A stretch of 64,000 nucleotides of DNA from Sphingomonas vulcanisoli (GTDB lineage: Bacteria; Pseudomonadota; Alphaproteobacteria; Sphingomonadales; Sphingomonadaceae). The notes under the pieces are model-generated. The model was given only the letters and a program-made list of their open reading frames with translations, was not told the origin of the DNA and made no database searches. Where the stretch lies: the NCBI RefSeq assembly GCF_011761305.1, contig NZ_JAAOZC010000004.1, positions 124,001 to 188,000 on the forward strand, written 5' to 3'. Both the position numbers and the translations under genes were made by a program. Positions 7,973-15,895 of the stretch are shown in pieces. Position 1 is the stretch's first letter. Each line of letters opens with the position of its first letter.

Positions 7973-8956
7973 TCAATGCCCCTCGCTCATCCCGAAATCG
8001 ATGGGGAGCGTGCCGAAGCCATCGTAGAGCATCCGCCCGAGCTGGGCGATGTTGCGATCGCGCGGCCCGTGGCCGCCGCTGCCTTGCTCGAACACCGCGA
8101 CGGCAAGCTCATGGCCGTTGGGCAGCGAGATGATGCCGACATCGTTGGAGACGCCGTCCAGCGTGCCCGTCTTGTGTGCGATCAGCGCATCGCCGGGCAG
8201 CATCGCCTTGAGCCGATGCGCACCGGTCCGGCAGCGTGCCATCACATCGAACAGATAGGCGGTATGCTGGCTATCGAGCAGATCGCCGCTGCGCAGCTTG
8301 GCAAGAAGGGTCGCCATCGCCTCAGGCGTCGAACTGTCGCGGACGTCGCCCACCGGCGCGGATTTGGGCACGGTGACGGTGATCCAATGCTTGTGCCGCT
8401 TCCGGCCGACCTCAACGCGCGTCTTGACCTCGCGCGCGCTCAGCAAATCCGCGATCGAGCGATCGACACGCTGGCCGGTAACGCCCGCCTGATGCAGCCA
8501 TTCGCCCACCGCGACGGTGCCGCCAACCGCGCCAAGCAGGATGTCCGCCGCGCTATTGTCGCTGCGCGTGAGCATCAGATCGATCAGATCGGCGCCGCTG
8601 GCCGTGCGGCCGAAGCCCCTCATATTGCCGATCCGCGAGGCCTTGCGCCGCTCGTCCGCCGCCATGCTGTAGACCCGGTCGAGGCTCTGGCGGCCAAGTT
8701 GAACCTGATGGAGGAAGGCGGCGGCGATCGCCACCTTGACCGTACTCGCCATCGGAAAGCGGTCAGCGCCGTTGACCGAAACCATCTCGCCATTGGTGAG
8801 GTCGATCGCAGCGATGCCGACCCGCGCCGGGGCCGAATGGGCCAGCGCGGCGAGGCGGGGTTGCAGCGTCGACGAAATCTGATTGGGCGCGGCAGGCTGC
8901 GCGGACAAGGGCGCAGCGGCTAGAAGCGCCGCACCGGAGAACAGCCATATCCTCAT
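7973..8956 (-). CDS. Class A beta-lactamase-like serine hydrolase lacking Glu166
   Basis: The 327-residue exported protein has a signal peptide (about 1-20, ending LSAQ) and the serine penicillin-recognising fold: SxxK at 71-74 (STVK), SDN at 132-134 and KTG at 262-264. In class A enzymes the omega loop after DRW carries ExxLN; here the matching stretch is DRSIADLL, so the deacylating glutamate is absent, and about 25 extra, basic residues (178-202) follow before the STPEAMATLL helix. It may therefore bind or acylate with beta-lactams without efficient turnover, or act on another substrate. Its ATG overlaps the gspI stop (ATGA), so it is translated with two type II secretion pseudopilins. The start at 8956 is chosen for this overlap and the signal peptide. 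Confidence 0.8.
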   Translation of the reverse strand: MRIWLFSGAALLAAAPLSAQPAAPNQISSTLQPRLAALAHSAPARVGIAAIDLTNGEMVSVNGADRFPMASTVKVAIAAAFLHQVQLGRQSLDRVYSMAADERRKASRIGNMRGFGRTASGADLIDLMLTRSDNSAADILLGAVGGTVAVGEWLHQAGVTGQRVDRSIADLLSAREVKTRVEVGRKRHKHWITVTVPKSAPVGDVRDSSTPEAMATLLAKLRSGDLLDSQHTAYLFDVMARCRTGAHRLKAMLPGDALIAHKTGTLDGVSNDVGIISLPNGHELAVAVFEQGSGGHGPRDRNIAQLGRMLYDGFGTLPIDFGMSEGH

Positions 8957-9321
8957 CGGCTCACCGTCCCCGCATCGAGAAAACCGCGCAAACTCGCCAT
9001 CCTGGCCCCCTTCGCATCGGACACGGAAACCATCACCTGACGCACGTCCGGATCGTCGCTCGCGCCGATCTCCTGCCCGACGTGCCACGCCTCGCCTAAC
9101 ATCGGCTCAATGGGATGAAGGTCGATCGCCTTCTCACCCAGCTGCAGTTCGGCAAGGCGGTTTTCCGCCACCCATTGCGCGCCCGCGCGCCGCTCCAGCC
9201 CGCGCGCGGCATCGATCGAGCCTTCCAGCGCGCGGATCAGCCCGGCGCTGGCGATGGCAAGGATGGCGAGCGCGACCAAAGCCTCGATCAGCGTGAACCC
9301 CTGCTCGCCCGGCCGCATCAT
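8953..9321 (-). CDS. gspI: Type II secretion minor pseudopilin GspI
   Basis: This 122-residue protein has a prepilin leader ending in a glycine before FTLIEALVALAILA (about residues 9-22), with the expected Glu at position 5 after cleavage. That pattern is the type IV pilin/pseudopilin signature processed by GspO. The remainder fits GspI, which forms the pseudopilus tip with GspJ and GspK. It overlaps gspH upstream (ATGA) and the beta-lactamase homologue downstream. Inner membrane until assembly. Confidence 0.82.
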   Translation of the reverse strand: MMRPGEQGFTLIEALVALAILAIASAGLIRALEGSIDAARGLERRAGAQWVAENRLAELQLGEKAIDLHPIEPMLGEAWHVGQEIGASDDPDVRQVMVSVSDAKGARMASLRGFLDAGTVSR

Positions 9322-9785
9322 GACGCCACGCTCGTAGCGGTGGCGCTGAGCCCGTCGAAATGCACCGCGACCGTGCCGAGTATAAGATCGATCGCACCGC
9401 CGGTGCCATCGGGCGCGATCGGCAATGTGCCCGCCGCGGGTTGCGTGGTCAGCTTGAGCCCGTTCGGCAGATCGTGCCGTGCCAGCTCGTCGACCTTATC
9501 GGGCCGCCACTTGCCCGCCTTGGCGTCCCAATCGACGAAGCCATAGCCTTTCTCGTCCCAGGCGAAGGCCGTCGGCCTTTCGTCGATCCGCACATCGTCC
9601 GCCGCCAGCCGCAGCCGTGCCGCGAGCCGCCGCCCTTCCGCGTTTGCCGATCGACCGCGATCGCCACCGCCGATCGCCAGCACGCTCAGCCCCGCGACGA
9701 CGCCGATGATCGCCAGCACGATCAGCATCTCCACCAATGTCAGCCCCTGTTCGCCCCTGCCCCAGGGCTTTGGAAGTGCTTCCAT
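9318..9785 (-). CDS. gspH: Type II secretion minor pseudopilin GspH
   Basis: The 155-residue protein has a prepilin peptidase site (GEQG followed by LTLVEMLIVLAIIGVVAGL, about residues 11-33) and the GspH arrangement of a long helix followed by a beta-rich globular part (VRIDERPTAFAWDEKGYGFV). It connects the pseudopilus tip (GspIJK) to the major pseudopilin shaft. It is first of the gspH-gspI-hydrolase set and divergent from gspJ; the promoter must lie in 9786-9879. Confidence 0.82.
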   Translation of the reverse strand: MEALPKPWGRGEQGLTLVEMLIVLAIIGVVAGLSVLAIGGGDRGRSANAEGRRLAARLRLAADDVRIDERPTAFAWDEKGYGFVDWDAKAGKWRPDKVDELARHDLPNGLKLTTQPAAGTLPIAPDGTGGAIDLILGTVAVHFDGLSATATSVAS

Positions 9786-9879
9786 ATCCGCACTATATCC
9801 CGCATCATGCCGCTGTCATCGGACCGGCCCATCGGGTCGGCGCGCTTCTGATTCACTTCGGCGCGAAGGCGGAGAATAA
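9786..9879. promoter_or_regulatory. Divergent promoter region between gspH and gspJ
   Basis: These 94 bases separate divergent gspH and gspJ and should hold promoters for both transcripts. A GGAG just before the GTG of gspJ (9871-9874) is its ribosome binding site. I see no clear palindromic operator or consensus -35/-10 pair. Confidence 0.4.
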
Positions 9880-10404
9880 GTGGAACCGATCGACGCCAGA
9901 GAGGCCGGCTTCACGCTGATCGAGATGATGGTGGCGCTGGCCTTGCTCGCGCTGATCAGCATCGCGGGCGCGGCGCTGGTGAACAGCGTGATCGGCGCGC
10001 GGGCGCGGGTCGAGCAGCGGCTTGATCGCCTCGCCGATCTCCAGCGCGCGACGACGTTGATCGATGCCGATATCCGCCAGATCGCGCCCGCGCCGATCCT
10101 GCTGCAGGGCAATCGGCTGAGCTTCGGACGCCATGCGGGCACCGGCGCCGCCGGCGATCAGCTCGTCAGCTATGCGATGGAGGGACAGGTGCTGACCCGC
10201 ACCGTCAACGGCGTCCGCCAGCCGATCCTGCCCGATGTCACCGCCTTGCACTGGAGCTTCTTCGTCCGCCCGATCGGCTGGCGCGCCAGCTGGCCCGCCG
10301 ATCCCCGCCAGCCCGATGCCTGGCCCGCCGCGATCGGGGCGGACATCGCGCTCAAGCCGAACGGCACGCTTCGCCGCATCATTGTCCTGCCGGCGCACCC
10401 GTGA
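9880..10404 (+). CDS. gspJ: Type II secretion minor pseudopilin GspJ
   Basis: The 174-residue pseudopilin has the leader REAG | FTLIEMMVALALLALISIAG (about residues 7-30), then a long helix and a globular domain typical of GspJ. With GspI and GspK it forms the quasi-helical pseudopilus tip. It starts with GTG at 9880 after GGAG, and its stop overlaps the GTG of gspK (GTGA). Orientation opposite to gspH-gspI is unusual, because gsp genes usually run in one direction. Confidence 0.82.
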   Translation: MEPIDAREAGFTLIEMMVALALLALISIAGAALVNSVIGARARVEQRLDRLADLQRATTLIDADIRQIAPAPILLQGNRLSFGRHAGTGAAGDQLVSYAMEGQVLTRTVNGVRQPILPDVTALHWSFFVRPIGWRASWPADPRQPDAWPAAIGADIALKPNGTLRRIIVLPAHP

Positions 10405-11279
10405 AGCTTATCCCCGAACACGAACAAGGCCTCGCGCTGATCAACGTGCTGCTGATGGTGGCGCTGGCGAGCGGGCTGATCGCCGCGATCCTGATCGCCG
10501 AAAACGCAGGCATCGCACGCTCCACCCGCCTCCACGAGGCGGCAAGCGCCGACGCCGTGCTGCAGGGTGCCGAGCTTTCCGCCATCGCCGCGCTTCGCCG
10601 CGATATGGTCCAGCACCCCGACAGCGACGATCAGACCGAGGCCTGGGCGCGGATTTCGGACACGGATCGCAAGATCGCGGGTGGCCGCTTCACGCTGCTG
10701 GTGGCAGACGCGCAGGCGAAGCTCAATCTCAATGCGCTCGCCAAGAACGACGGACCCTCGCTGATCCTGCTGCCCGCGATCGTTCAGGCGCTCAAACTGC
10801 CACCTGACACCACGATCAAGATGCTCGCGCTGTTCAAGGCGGTCGGCCCGATTTCCAGCATCGCGCAGCTCGGCCTTGCCGGCATCGACCCTGCCACGAT
10901 CGCCAAGCTGGCAGCGCTCTGCACGGTGCTGCCGCCCGACATGAACCGCATCAACGTCAACGATGCCGATGAGGCGATGCTCTCGGTGCTGCTTGGCGAT
11001 CCGATCCTCGGCAGGCTCCTCGCCAATCGCCGCGCGCGGCTGGGATTGCTGACCGAGGGCGATTTCATCGCCGCCCGATCGCGCGTACCCGCGGCGGCCG
11101 GCTTCAAATCCGATTTTTATTGGGCGCGCGGCCGCGTCACGATCGGCGGCACCACCCGCGAGCAGATCAGCCTGCTCCGCCGCGATATGGCCGATAATCA
11201 GCCCCGCGTCGTGGCGATCAGCCGCTGGCTGGGCGGTGCCGCGCCGCTCGACGCGCCGCCGCTCAAGCCTACCAGTTGA
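10401..11279 (+). CDS. gspK: Type II secretion minor pseudopilin GspK
   Basis: This 292-residue protein matches GspK, the largest minor pseudopilin. An N-terminal prepilin-like segment (EQGLALINVLLMVALASGLIA, about 8-28) lacks the usual Glu5, as is normal for GspK and allows it to sit at the tip. A large globular domain follows with helix-hairpin-helix-like repeats (SSIAQLGLAGIDPATIAKLAALCTVLP; RINVNDADEAMLSVLLG). The GTG start overlaps the gspJ stop. No gspL/M follows, so the locus is split on the chromosome. Confidence 0.85.
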   Translation: MKLIPEHEQGLALINVLLMVALASGLIAAILIAENAGIARSTRLHEAASADAVLQGAELSAIAALRRDMVQHPDSDDQTEAWARISDTDRKIAGGRFTLLVADAQAKLNLNALAKNDGPSLILLPAIVQALKLPPDTTIKMLALFKAVGPISSIAQLGLAGIDPATIAKLAALCTVLPPDMNRINVNDADEAMLSVLLGDPILGRLLANRRARLGLLTEGDFIAARSRVPAAAGFKSDFYWARGRVTIGGTTREQISLLRRDMADNQPRVVAISRWLGGAAPLDAPPLKPTS

Positions 11280-11379
11280 CGAGTTCGTAAAGCCAGGCGC
11301 GCCCGCGCGGGATGGTCATCAGCACGAGCACGACCGGCAGACCAACGATGAGAAACAGATAGTTCAGCGTTTGGCGCAT
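11269..11379 (-). CDS. Possible small one-helix membrane protein
   Basis: A 36-residue reading frame (MRQTLNYLFLIVGLP...) has one strongly hydrophobic helix (about 7-23) and a charged, aromatic C-terminus. It lies downstream of tRNA-Ile2 on the same strand and overlaps the last 11 bases of convergent gspK. The ribosome binding site is weak and I know no family for it, so it may be chance. Confidence 0.35.
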   Translation of the reverse strand: MRQTLNYLFLIVGLPVVLVLMTIPRGRAWLYELVNW

Positions 11380-11433
11380 ACCGCCAAGACGTCGCCAAAA
11401 AGCCAGGTCCACATCGGACGAGGAAAAGTATTT

Positions 11434-11509
11434 TGGTGGGCCCGGCAGGACTCGAACCCGCAACCTAGCCGTTATGAGCGGCCAGCTCTAACCGTTGAGC
11501 TACAGGCCC
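11434..11509 (-). tRNA. tRNA-Ile2 (CAU anticodon, lysidine-modified type)
   Basis: A complete cloverleaf with encoded CCA: acceptor GGGCCTG pairs with CGGGCCC, the D-arm is GCTC...GAGC, the anticodon stem GGCCG/CGGCT carries CTCATAA, and the T-arm has GTTCGAGT. Anticodon CAT is at 11476-11474. The GGGCCTGTAGCTC start resembles alphaproteobacterial tRNA-Ile(CAU), which TilS converts to read AUA, more than elongator tRNA-Met. The first ten bases overlap the 3' end of the upstream kinase-like gene, whose stop codon TAG is formed by tRNA bases 8-10. Confidence 0.88.
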
Positions 11510-12945
11510 ACGGGCGCGGCAATAACCGCACCGCCTCTTGCCTGTCCAGATCGCGCCGGCAAGGAAAGGATCAGACGATCGTCGGCGATGCTGAGCGTAC
11601 CGCCCACCTGATCGGCGAGCTTCTCGACCAGCCGCAAGGCGAAGCCCAACGCGAGCATCGCCGCATCCTGGCTATCCGGATCGCGGAGCTGATCGGCGCC
11701 GCGCCCGACGAGCCTGCCGGGCCGCGTGATCGTCAGCGTCAGGCGGCGGCGCTGTTCCCGATCGCGCGCCAGCCGGGCGACGATCCGCTCGCGCTTGCGC
11801 CCCAGCGGCACCACCGAGGTGACGAGCCGCGTCACCATCCGCTCCAGTTCCTCGGGCTCGACATCGGCAGGCGGCAGATCGCGCGGGATACGGAAATCGA
11901 GCACCAACCCGCGCGCCTCGGCGAGCGGCCCCAAGGCACCGTGCAGCCGCTCCAACATCGATCCGAGATCGAGCGGCGCGTCATGCGCGCGGATCGCCAT
12001 GTCCTCGAAGCGGCCGATCGCATCGGCCAACGCCTGGCCCTGCTCGGCGACTTCACGCGCGATCGTAATGGCATCGCCGCCCGGAAGCTCGGCCTCGCCC
12101 AGTGCCGTCAGCGGATCGCGCAGCCGATGCACGGCGCGCAGAAAATCGTCGCTTTCCGAGCCGACCACGGCTGTGGACGGCGTAGTCGGTGCCGCGACCT
12201 CATCGGCGCGCGGCAGACGCGCCACACCGCGGTATCCCAACAGAAGCCCCGCCTTATCGATGATCGGCGAGGCGGCGACCCGCCAGACACCCGCGCACGG
12301 TCCCTCCGCGATTTCGAGCCTGGCGTCGGCCATCGCCATCTTGGCGCGCCACGCTCCGATCGCCTGGCCGTCGACGCCTTGCGGTTCGGCGCCAAGCCTC
12401 GGCCCCAGCGCCGTGCCATCGGCATCGAAGAAGGCGCCCTCGGCATCGATCGAAAAGGCAAAGCTCTCCAACGCTGGCGCCGCTTCGGACCGCTCCTGCT
12501 GAAACGCCTCGATCCGCGCGAGGAGATCGACGATTTGAGTTGCAGCGGGAGGCGCCAGCGCCTGCGCAATTCCCGCCGGCAGATCGTGGCGCGCGGCAAG
12601 GATCGCGCGGGCGCGGGAGTCAAGTCGCGGCAAGAGCGCGCCCCACTCGCCCTCATGCAACTGCGCCGCCGCCAGCAAGGGCCGGGCGATATCCGCTTCC
12701 TCAGCGAAAAACGCCAACAGAGCGCCGGAAACGCCGGCTTGCGCGGCCCGCACCGCGCTCGCGCGCCGCTGTTCGGAGGAGATGTCCTTGCGGAGAATCT
12801 GTGCACGCTCGACCGCCTGCGCCATCACAGCGGCATCGCCGCCCTGCGCGATCAGATCGATCAACTGGGTCCAGGCGCGGCCACGCGCCGCCGCATTGTC
12901 GGCGTCCCAACCGAGCACTGTCTCGATGCGATCGTCGTAGCGCAA
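11500..12945 (-). CDS. Degenerate sensor histidine kinase-like protein
   Basis: The 481-residue soluble protein has a helical N-terminus (1-150), a PAS-like section (about 160-245), a dimerisation-type segment with a recognisable H-box (VHRLRDPLTAL, His273) and a C-terminal part laid out like HATPase_c (about 330-470). The N-box asparagine and the DxGxG motif are not visible (MVTRLVTSVVPLG; TITRPGRLVG), so ATP binding is doubtful. It may be a phosphotransfer or pseudokinase protein. The start is TTG at 12945 with no strong ribosome binding site, hence uncertain. The stop codon lies inside tRNA-Ile2, so the tRNA may be processed from this transcript. Confidence 0.6.
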   Translation of the reverse strand: MRYDDRIETVLGWDADNAAARGRAWTQLIDLIAQGGDAAVMAQAVERAQILRKDISSEQRRASAVRAAQAGVSGALLAFFAEEADIARPLLAAAQLHEGEWGALLPRLDSRARAILAARHDLPAGIAQALAPPAATQIVDLLARIEAFQQERSEAAPALESFAFSIDAEGAFFDADGTALGPRLGAEPQGVDGQAIGAWRAKMAMADARLEIAEGPCAGVWRVAASPIIDKAGLLLGYRGVARLPRADEVAAPTTPSTAVVGSESDDFLRAVHRLRDPLTALGEAELPGGDAITIAREVAEQGQALADAIGRFEDMAIRAHDAPLDLGSMLERLHGALGPLAEARGLVLDFRIPRDLPPADVEPEELERMVTRLVTSVVPLGRKRERIVARLARDREQRRRLTLTITRPGRLVGRGADQLRDPDSQDAAMLALGFALRLVEKLADQVGGTLSIADDRLILSLPARSGQARGGAVIAAPVGL

Positions 12946-13061
12946 CCCGCGTCCCCCGTGCCGCCCAGAGCCGAAAACTACGCGGGTCCATCCGCCGATG
13001 CAATCGCATCAAATGCTGCGCGACGTTGCGGAGACACGAAATATTATTATACGTGGCCCGC

Positions 13062-13535
13062 ATGGCACAGGCGCCCCTCGACAGCATCGATCGCAAGATT
13101 CTTGCGATCCTGCAACGCGATGGCCGCATCACCAACGTCGATCTCGCCGCCGAAGTCGGGCTTACCGCGCCGCCCTGCCTGCGCCGCGTCCGCACGCTGG
13201 AAGAGCGCGGCTTCATCAAAAGCTATCACGCCCGGCTGAACGGCGCGCAGCTCGATTACGGCATCACCATCTTCGCGATGGTCAGCCTCAAAAGCCAGGC
13301 CGAGGATGCGCTGCGGGCGTTCGAGGCGCACGTCTCGGCGCTGCCCGAAGTGCGCGAATGCCATATGCTCAATGGCGAGATCGATTTCGTGCTCAAGATC
13401 GTCGCACACGATCTGCAGAGCTTTCAGGCCTTCCTGACCTCGAAACTGACGCCCGCCCCCAACGTCGCCAGCGTCAAGACCAGCCTCACCATCCGCACCT
13501 GCAAGGATGAGATGGGCGTACCGATCGAAGCTTAG
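13062..13535 (+). CDS. Lrp/AsnC-family transcriptional regulator
   Basis: The 157-residue protein has an N-terminal helix-turn-helix (IDRKILAILQRDGRITNVDLAAEVGLTAPPCLRRVRTLEERGFI, about 7-50) with the PPCLRRV recognition helix common in alphaproteobacterial Lrp proteins, and a C-terminal RAM effector-binding domain (about 65-150). It probably senses an amino acid. GTG at 13053 is a possible alternative start. It is divergent from the kinase-like gene; the 116 bases between would hold both promoters, including an AT-rich stretch ATATTATTATACG at 13041-13053. Confidence 0.88.
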   Translation: MAQAPLDSIDRKILAILQRDGRITNVDLAAEVGLTAPPCLRRVRTLEERGFIKSYHARLNGAQLDYGITIFAMVSLKSQAEDALRAFEAHVSALPEVRECHMLNGEIDFVLKIVAHDLQSFQAFLTSKLTPAPNVASVKTSLTIRTCKDEMGVPIEA

Positions 13536-13537
13536 TC

Positions 13538-13664
13538 ATCCTCCCCGGCACGGGGAGGTGGCAGGCTGAAGGCCTGACGGAGGGGGTCTCTACCGGGCGC
13601 AGCGCGCGTTGAGAGCCCCCTCCACCATGCTTCGCATGCCCCCCCCTCCCCGTGCCGGGAGGAT
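13538..13664. repeat. GGGGAGG-type palindromic repeat (CCGGCAC loop subfamily)
   Basis: It begins ATCCTCCCC GGCAC GGGGAGG and ends CCTCCCC GTGCC GGGAGGATT, with GGAGGGGGTCTC / GAGAGCCCCCTCC between. The nearest relative is the copy at 51061. It lies between convergent lrp and the TPR gene and likely terminates both. Confidence 0.85.
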
Positions 13665-13674
13665 TTTTCAGCCT

Positions 13675-14937
13675 TTACCCCTGGCTGGGGTGATCGATCA
13701 GGATCGCCCAGAGATCAGCGAGATCCTTGCGCTGGCCGGTGACCTTGGCGAAGGCCGCCTTCGCGCCCGCAGCATCGCCGGACTTGTACAGCGCAATGCC
13801 GATCCGCGTGTTGACAACGTTGGCGTCGACGCCGCCCTTCTGCAGCGCGACATTGTAGAGATCGAGCGCCTTCGCATACTCGCCATAACCGAGATAGGCG
13901 TCCGCGGTCGAAAGCGCGGCCTTGCCCGTCGCCGCGGCGCGCGCGCTCTTGTCGCTGGCTGCGAGCGAGGCCTTGTCGGCCGGCATCTTGGTGGTCGCGA
14001 TCTGGTTGATTTCGCTGGCGTTGCGGTTGGTGGCGAAATTGACGAGGCCCTTCTTCACGCCCGCATCCAGCACGGCCTTCGCCTCGCCGGGGAACCTCAG
14101 ATAGACCAACTCGGCATATTCCAGATATTCGTTTGCATTGTGCAAGCCGCCCGAGGCCAGCAACAGGCGGTTGGCGTCGATCTTGTAATCATTATCGCCG
14201 ACTGCACCTTCCATGAAGAAGATCATCGCGTCGTGCCAAACGTCGCCCTTCGGCACGGCAACGACCCACTTCTTGATCAGGCCGCTCGCCTGCTGACGAA
14301 CGGCGGCATAGTCCGGTGAACTGCTCTTCACCTGATAGGCGATGTTGAAGCCCTGGCCGTACCACTCGTTGGGCACGGGCTTGCCCGCGGCGTTGGCCTT
14401 ATCGATCGCCTCGTTGAGGAATTGCAGCGCCTTCAACGGCTGCGACCGCATCGTTTCGAACAGCACGGGAACGACGTTCTGATCGGTCGAGCCAAGGTTG
14501 AACGCCTGCATCATCGCCTGATTGGCTTTGGCATAATCCTTGGCGTTATAGGCCAGCGTGCCCTGGTTCGCATAAAGCGCGGGCAGGATGGACGGGGCGG
14601 CCTTGTTGCTGGCGATCATCAGATCGATGCCGTGCAGGATCATCGCGTTATCGTTCACGCCCTGGCCGGTTTGCAGGTAGAACTGGCCGACAAACAGCTT
14701 GTCGTCGTCGGTCGCGATCAGCGGCTCGACCGCAGCGAGCTTGGCCTTGGCCGTTTCATAATCCTTCTTCCCTAGCGCGGTCTGGATCTCGACCGCGAGC
14801 GGCAGCACCTTGGCCGAAGGCTTGGGGGCGGCCGCCGCTTCGGGCTCCTTCTTCGCCAACGCGGGCGATCCCGCCATCGCGCCCAGCGCCAGCGCGCAGG
14901 CCAGAGCGATCGTGGAAACCGTCTTCATCGCCTTCAT
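13675..14937 (-). CDS. Exported tetratricopeptide-repeat protein
   Basis: The 420-residue protein has a signal peptide (about 1-28, ...GSPALA|KK) and TPR-like helical repeats: ALGKKDYETAKAKLAAVEP (about 54-72), ALYANQGTLAYNAKDYAKANQAMMQAF (about 120-146), and AYLGYGEYAKALDLYNVALQKGGVD plus NTRIGIALYKSGDAAGAKAAFAKV near the C-terminus. It should act in the periplasm as a protein-interaction scaffold; no enzymatic motif is visible. Partners are unknown. A single-gene unit ends in the repeat at 13538-13664. Confidence 0.75.
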   Translation of the reverse strand: MKAMKTVSTIALACALALGAMAGSPALAKKEPEAAAAPKPSAKVLPLAVEIQTALGKKDYETAKAKLAAVEPLIATDDDKLFVGQFYLQTGQGVNDNAMILHGIDLMIASNKAAPSILPALYANQGTLAYNAKDYAKANQAMMQAFNLGSTDQNVVPVLFETMRSQPLKALQFLNEAIDKANAAGKPVPNEWYGQGFNIAYQVKSSSPDYAAVRQQASGLIKKWVVAVPKGDVWHDAMIFFMEGAVGDNDYKIDANRLLLASGGLHNANEYLEYAELVYLRFPGEAKAVLDAGVKKGLVNFATNRNASEINQIATTKMPADKASLAASDKSARAAATGKAALSTADAYLGYGEYAKALDLYNVALQKGGVDANVVNTRIGIALYKSGDAAGAKAAFAKVTGQRKDLADLWAILIDHPSQG

Positions 14938-15063
14938 CTCCTACTCCTTCGAATGGCGCGACGCGCGCGACCATATGCGGCGTTCCCGATAGTGGAGCGA
15001 AAAGGCGCGGGCAAGGCGCCGGTTCCGCTTCCGCGACGCGACGCGCGTTGCTAACGGCAGGCG

Positions 15064-15822
15064 ATGATCGCGCTCGTCAGCCCCGCCAAGACCCTCGACT
15101 ATAAAAGTCCTCTGCCCGGCGATCCGGTCACCGCGCCGCGTTTCGCCGCCGAAGCGGAGGTGCTGGCGGCGGCGGCGGCGAAGCTTTCCAAGAAGAAGCT
15201 CGGCAAGCTGATGCACATCTCGGACAAACTTGCGGCGCTGAACGTCGATCGTTTCCGGGGATTCGCCGAGGGCGAAGAACGCTCGGCGATCCGCGCCTTC
15301 GCCGGCGATGTCTATCTGGGCTTCGAGGCCAAAACGCTGGAGGCGCCCGCGCTGGCTTTCGCGCAGGATCATCTCCGCATCCTCTCCGGCCTCTATGGCG
15401 TGCTGCGCCCGTTCGACAGCATGCGGCCCTACCGGCTGGAGATGGGCACCGCCTGGGCGCCAGGGCGCAAGAAGAACCTGTATGGCTGGTGGGGCGATCG
15501 CGTCAGCAAAGCGCTGGGCGAGGAGCTGGAGGCGTCAGGATCGAACACCATCCTCAATCTCGCCAGCAAGGAATATTGGCATGTCGTCGAACAGGCACCA
15601 CCCAAGGGCACACGCATCGTATCGATCGATTTCCGGGAGGCCGGCCCTGACGGTCCGCGCTTCGTCAGCTTCAACGCCAAGCGCGCCCGCGGCATGATGG
15701 CGCGCTGGATGTGCGAGCATCACATCACGGATATCGAAGCGATGAAGGGCTTCGACAGCGATGGCTATCGATACAATGCGGAAGGCTCGACCGATGATGC
15801 GTGGCAATTCATCCGGGCCTGA
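15064..15822 (+). CDS. yaaA: Peroxide-stress protein YaaA (UPF0246)
   Basis: The 252-residue cytoplasmic protein begins MIALVSPAKTLDYKSPLP, the diagnostic N-terminus of the YaaA/DUF328 family, and contains FRGFAEGEERSAIRAFAGDVYLGF and the conserved LRILSGLYGVLRPFD stretch (about 108-122) and FREAGPDGPRFVSFNAKRARGMMARW (about 193-218). E. coli YaaA lowers intracellular iron and so limits Fenton damage during peroxide stress, and it binds DNA. Length matches the family. A terminator hairpin follows at 15837. Confidence 0.92.
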   Translation: MIALVSPAKTLDYKSPLPGDPVTAPRFAAEAEVLAAAAAKLSKKKLGKLMHISDKLAALNVDRFRGFAEGEERSAIRAFAGDVYLGFEAKTLEAPALAFAQDHLRILSGLYGVLRPFDSMRPYRLEMGTAWAPGRKKNLYGWWGDRVSKALGEELEASGSNTILNLASKEYWHVVEQAPPKGTRIVSIDFREAGPDGPRFVSFNAKRARGMMARWMCEHHITDIEAMKGFDSDGYRYNAEGSTDDAWQFIRA

Positions 15823-15836
15823 CCAATCATAGCGAA

Positions 15837-15866
15837 GGGCGGAGGCTCCGTTCGGAACCTCCGCCC
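15837..15866. terminator. Bidirectional stem-loop terminator
   Basis: GGGCGGAGG and CCTCCGCCC arms enclose a further TCCG/CGGA pair around a TT tip, giving a near-perfect 30-base hairpin between the convergent yaaA and GCG-protein genes. No strong T-run follows, so termination efficiency is uncertain. Confidence 0.65.
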
Positions 15867-15895
15867 TCACGATCACCTGGGATCAAGCTGACGGC

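Noticed and set aside
11236-13239. 667-codon plus-strand frame covering tRNA-Ile2 and the kinase-like gene
   Set aside because: It runs through a tRNA on the other strand and through a divergent promoter, and the product has the composition of a shadow frame.
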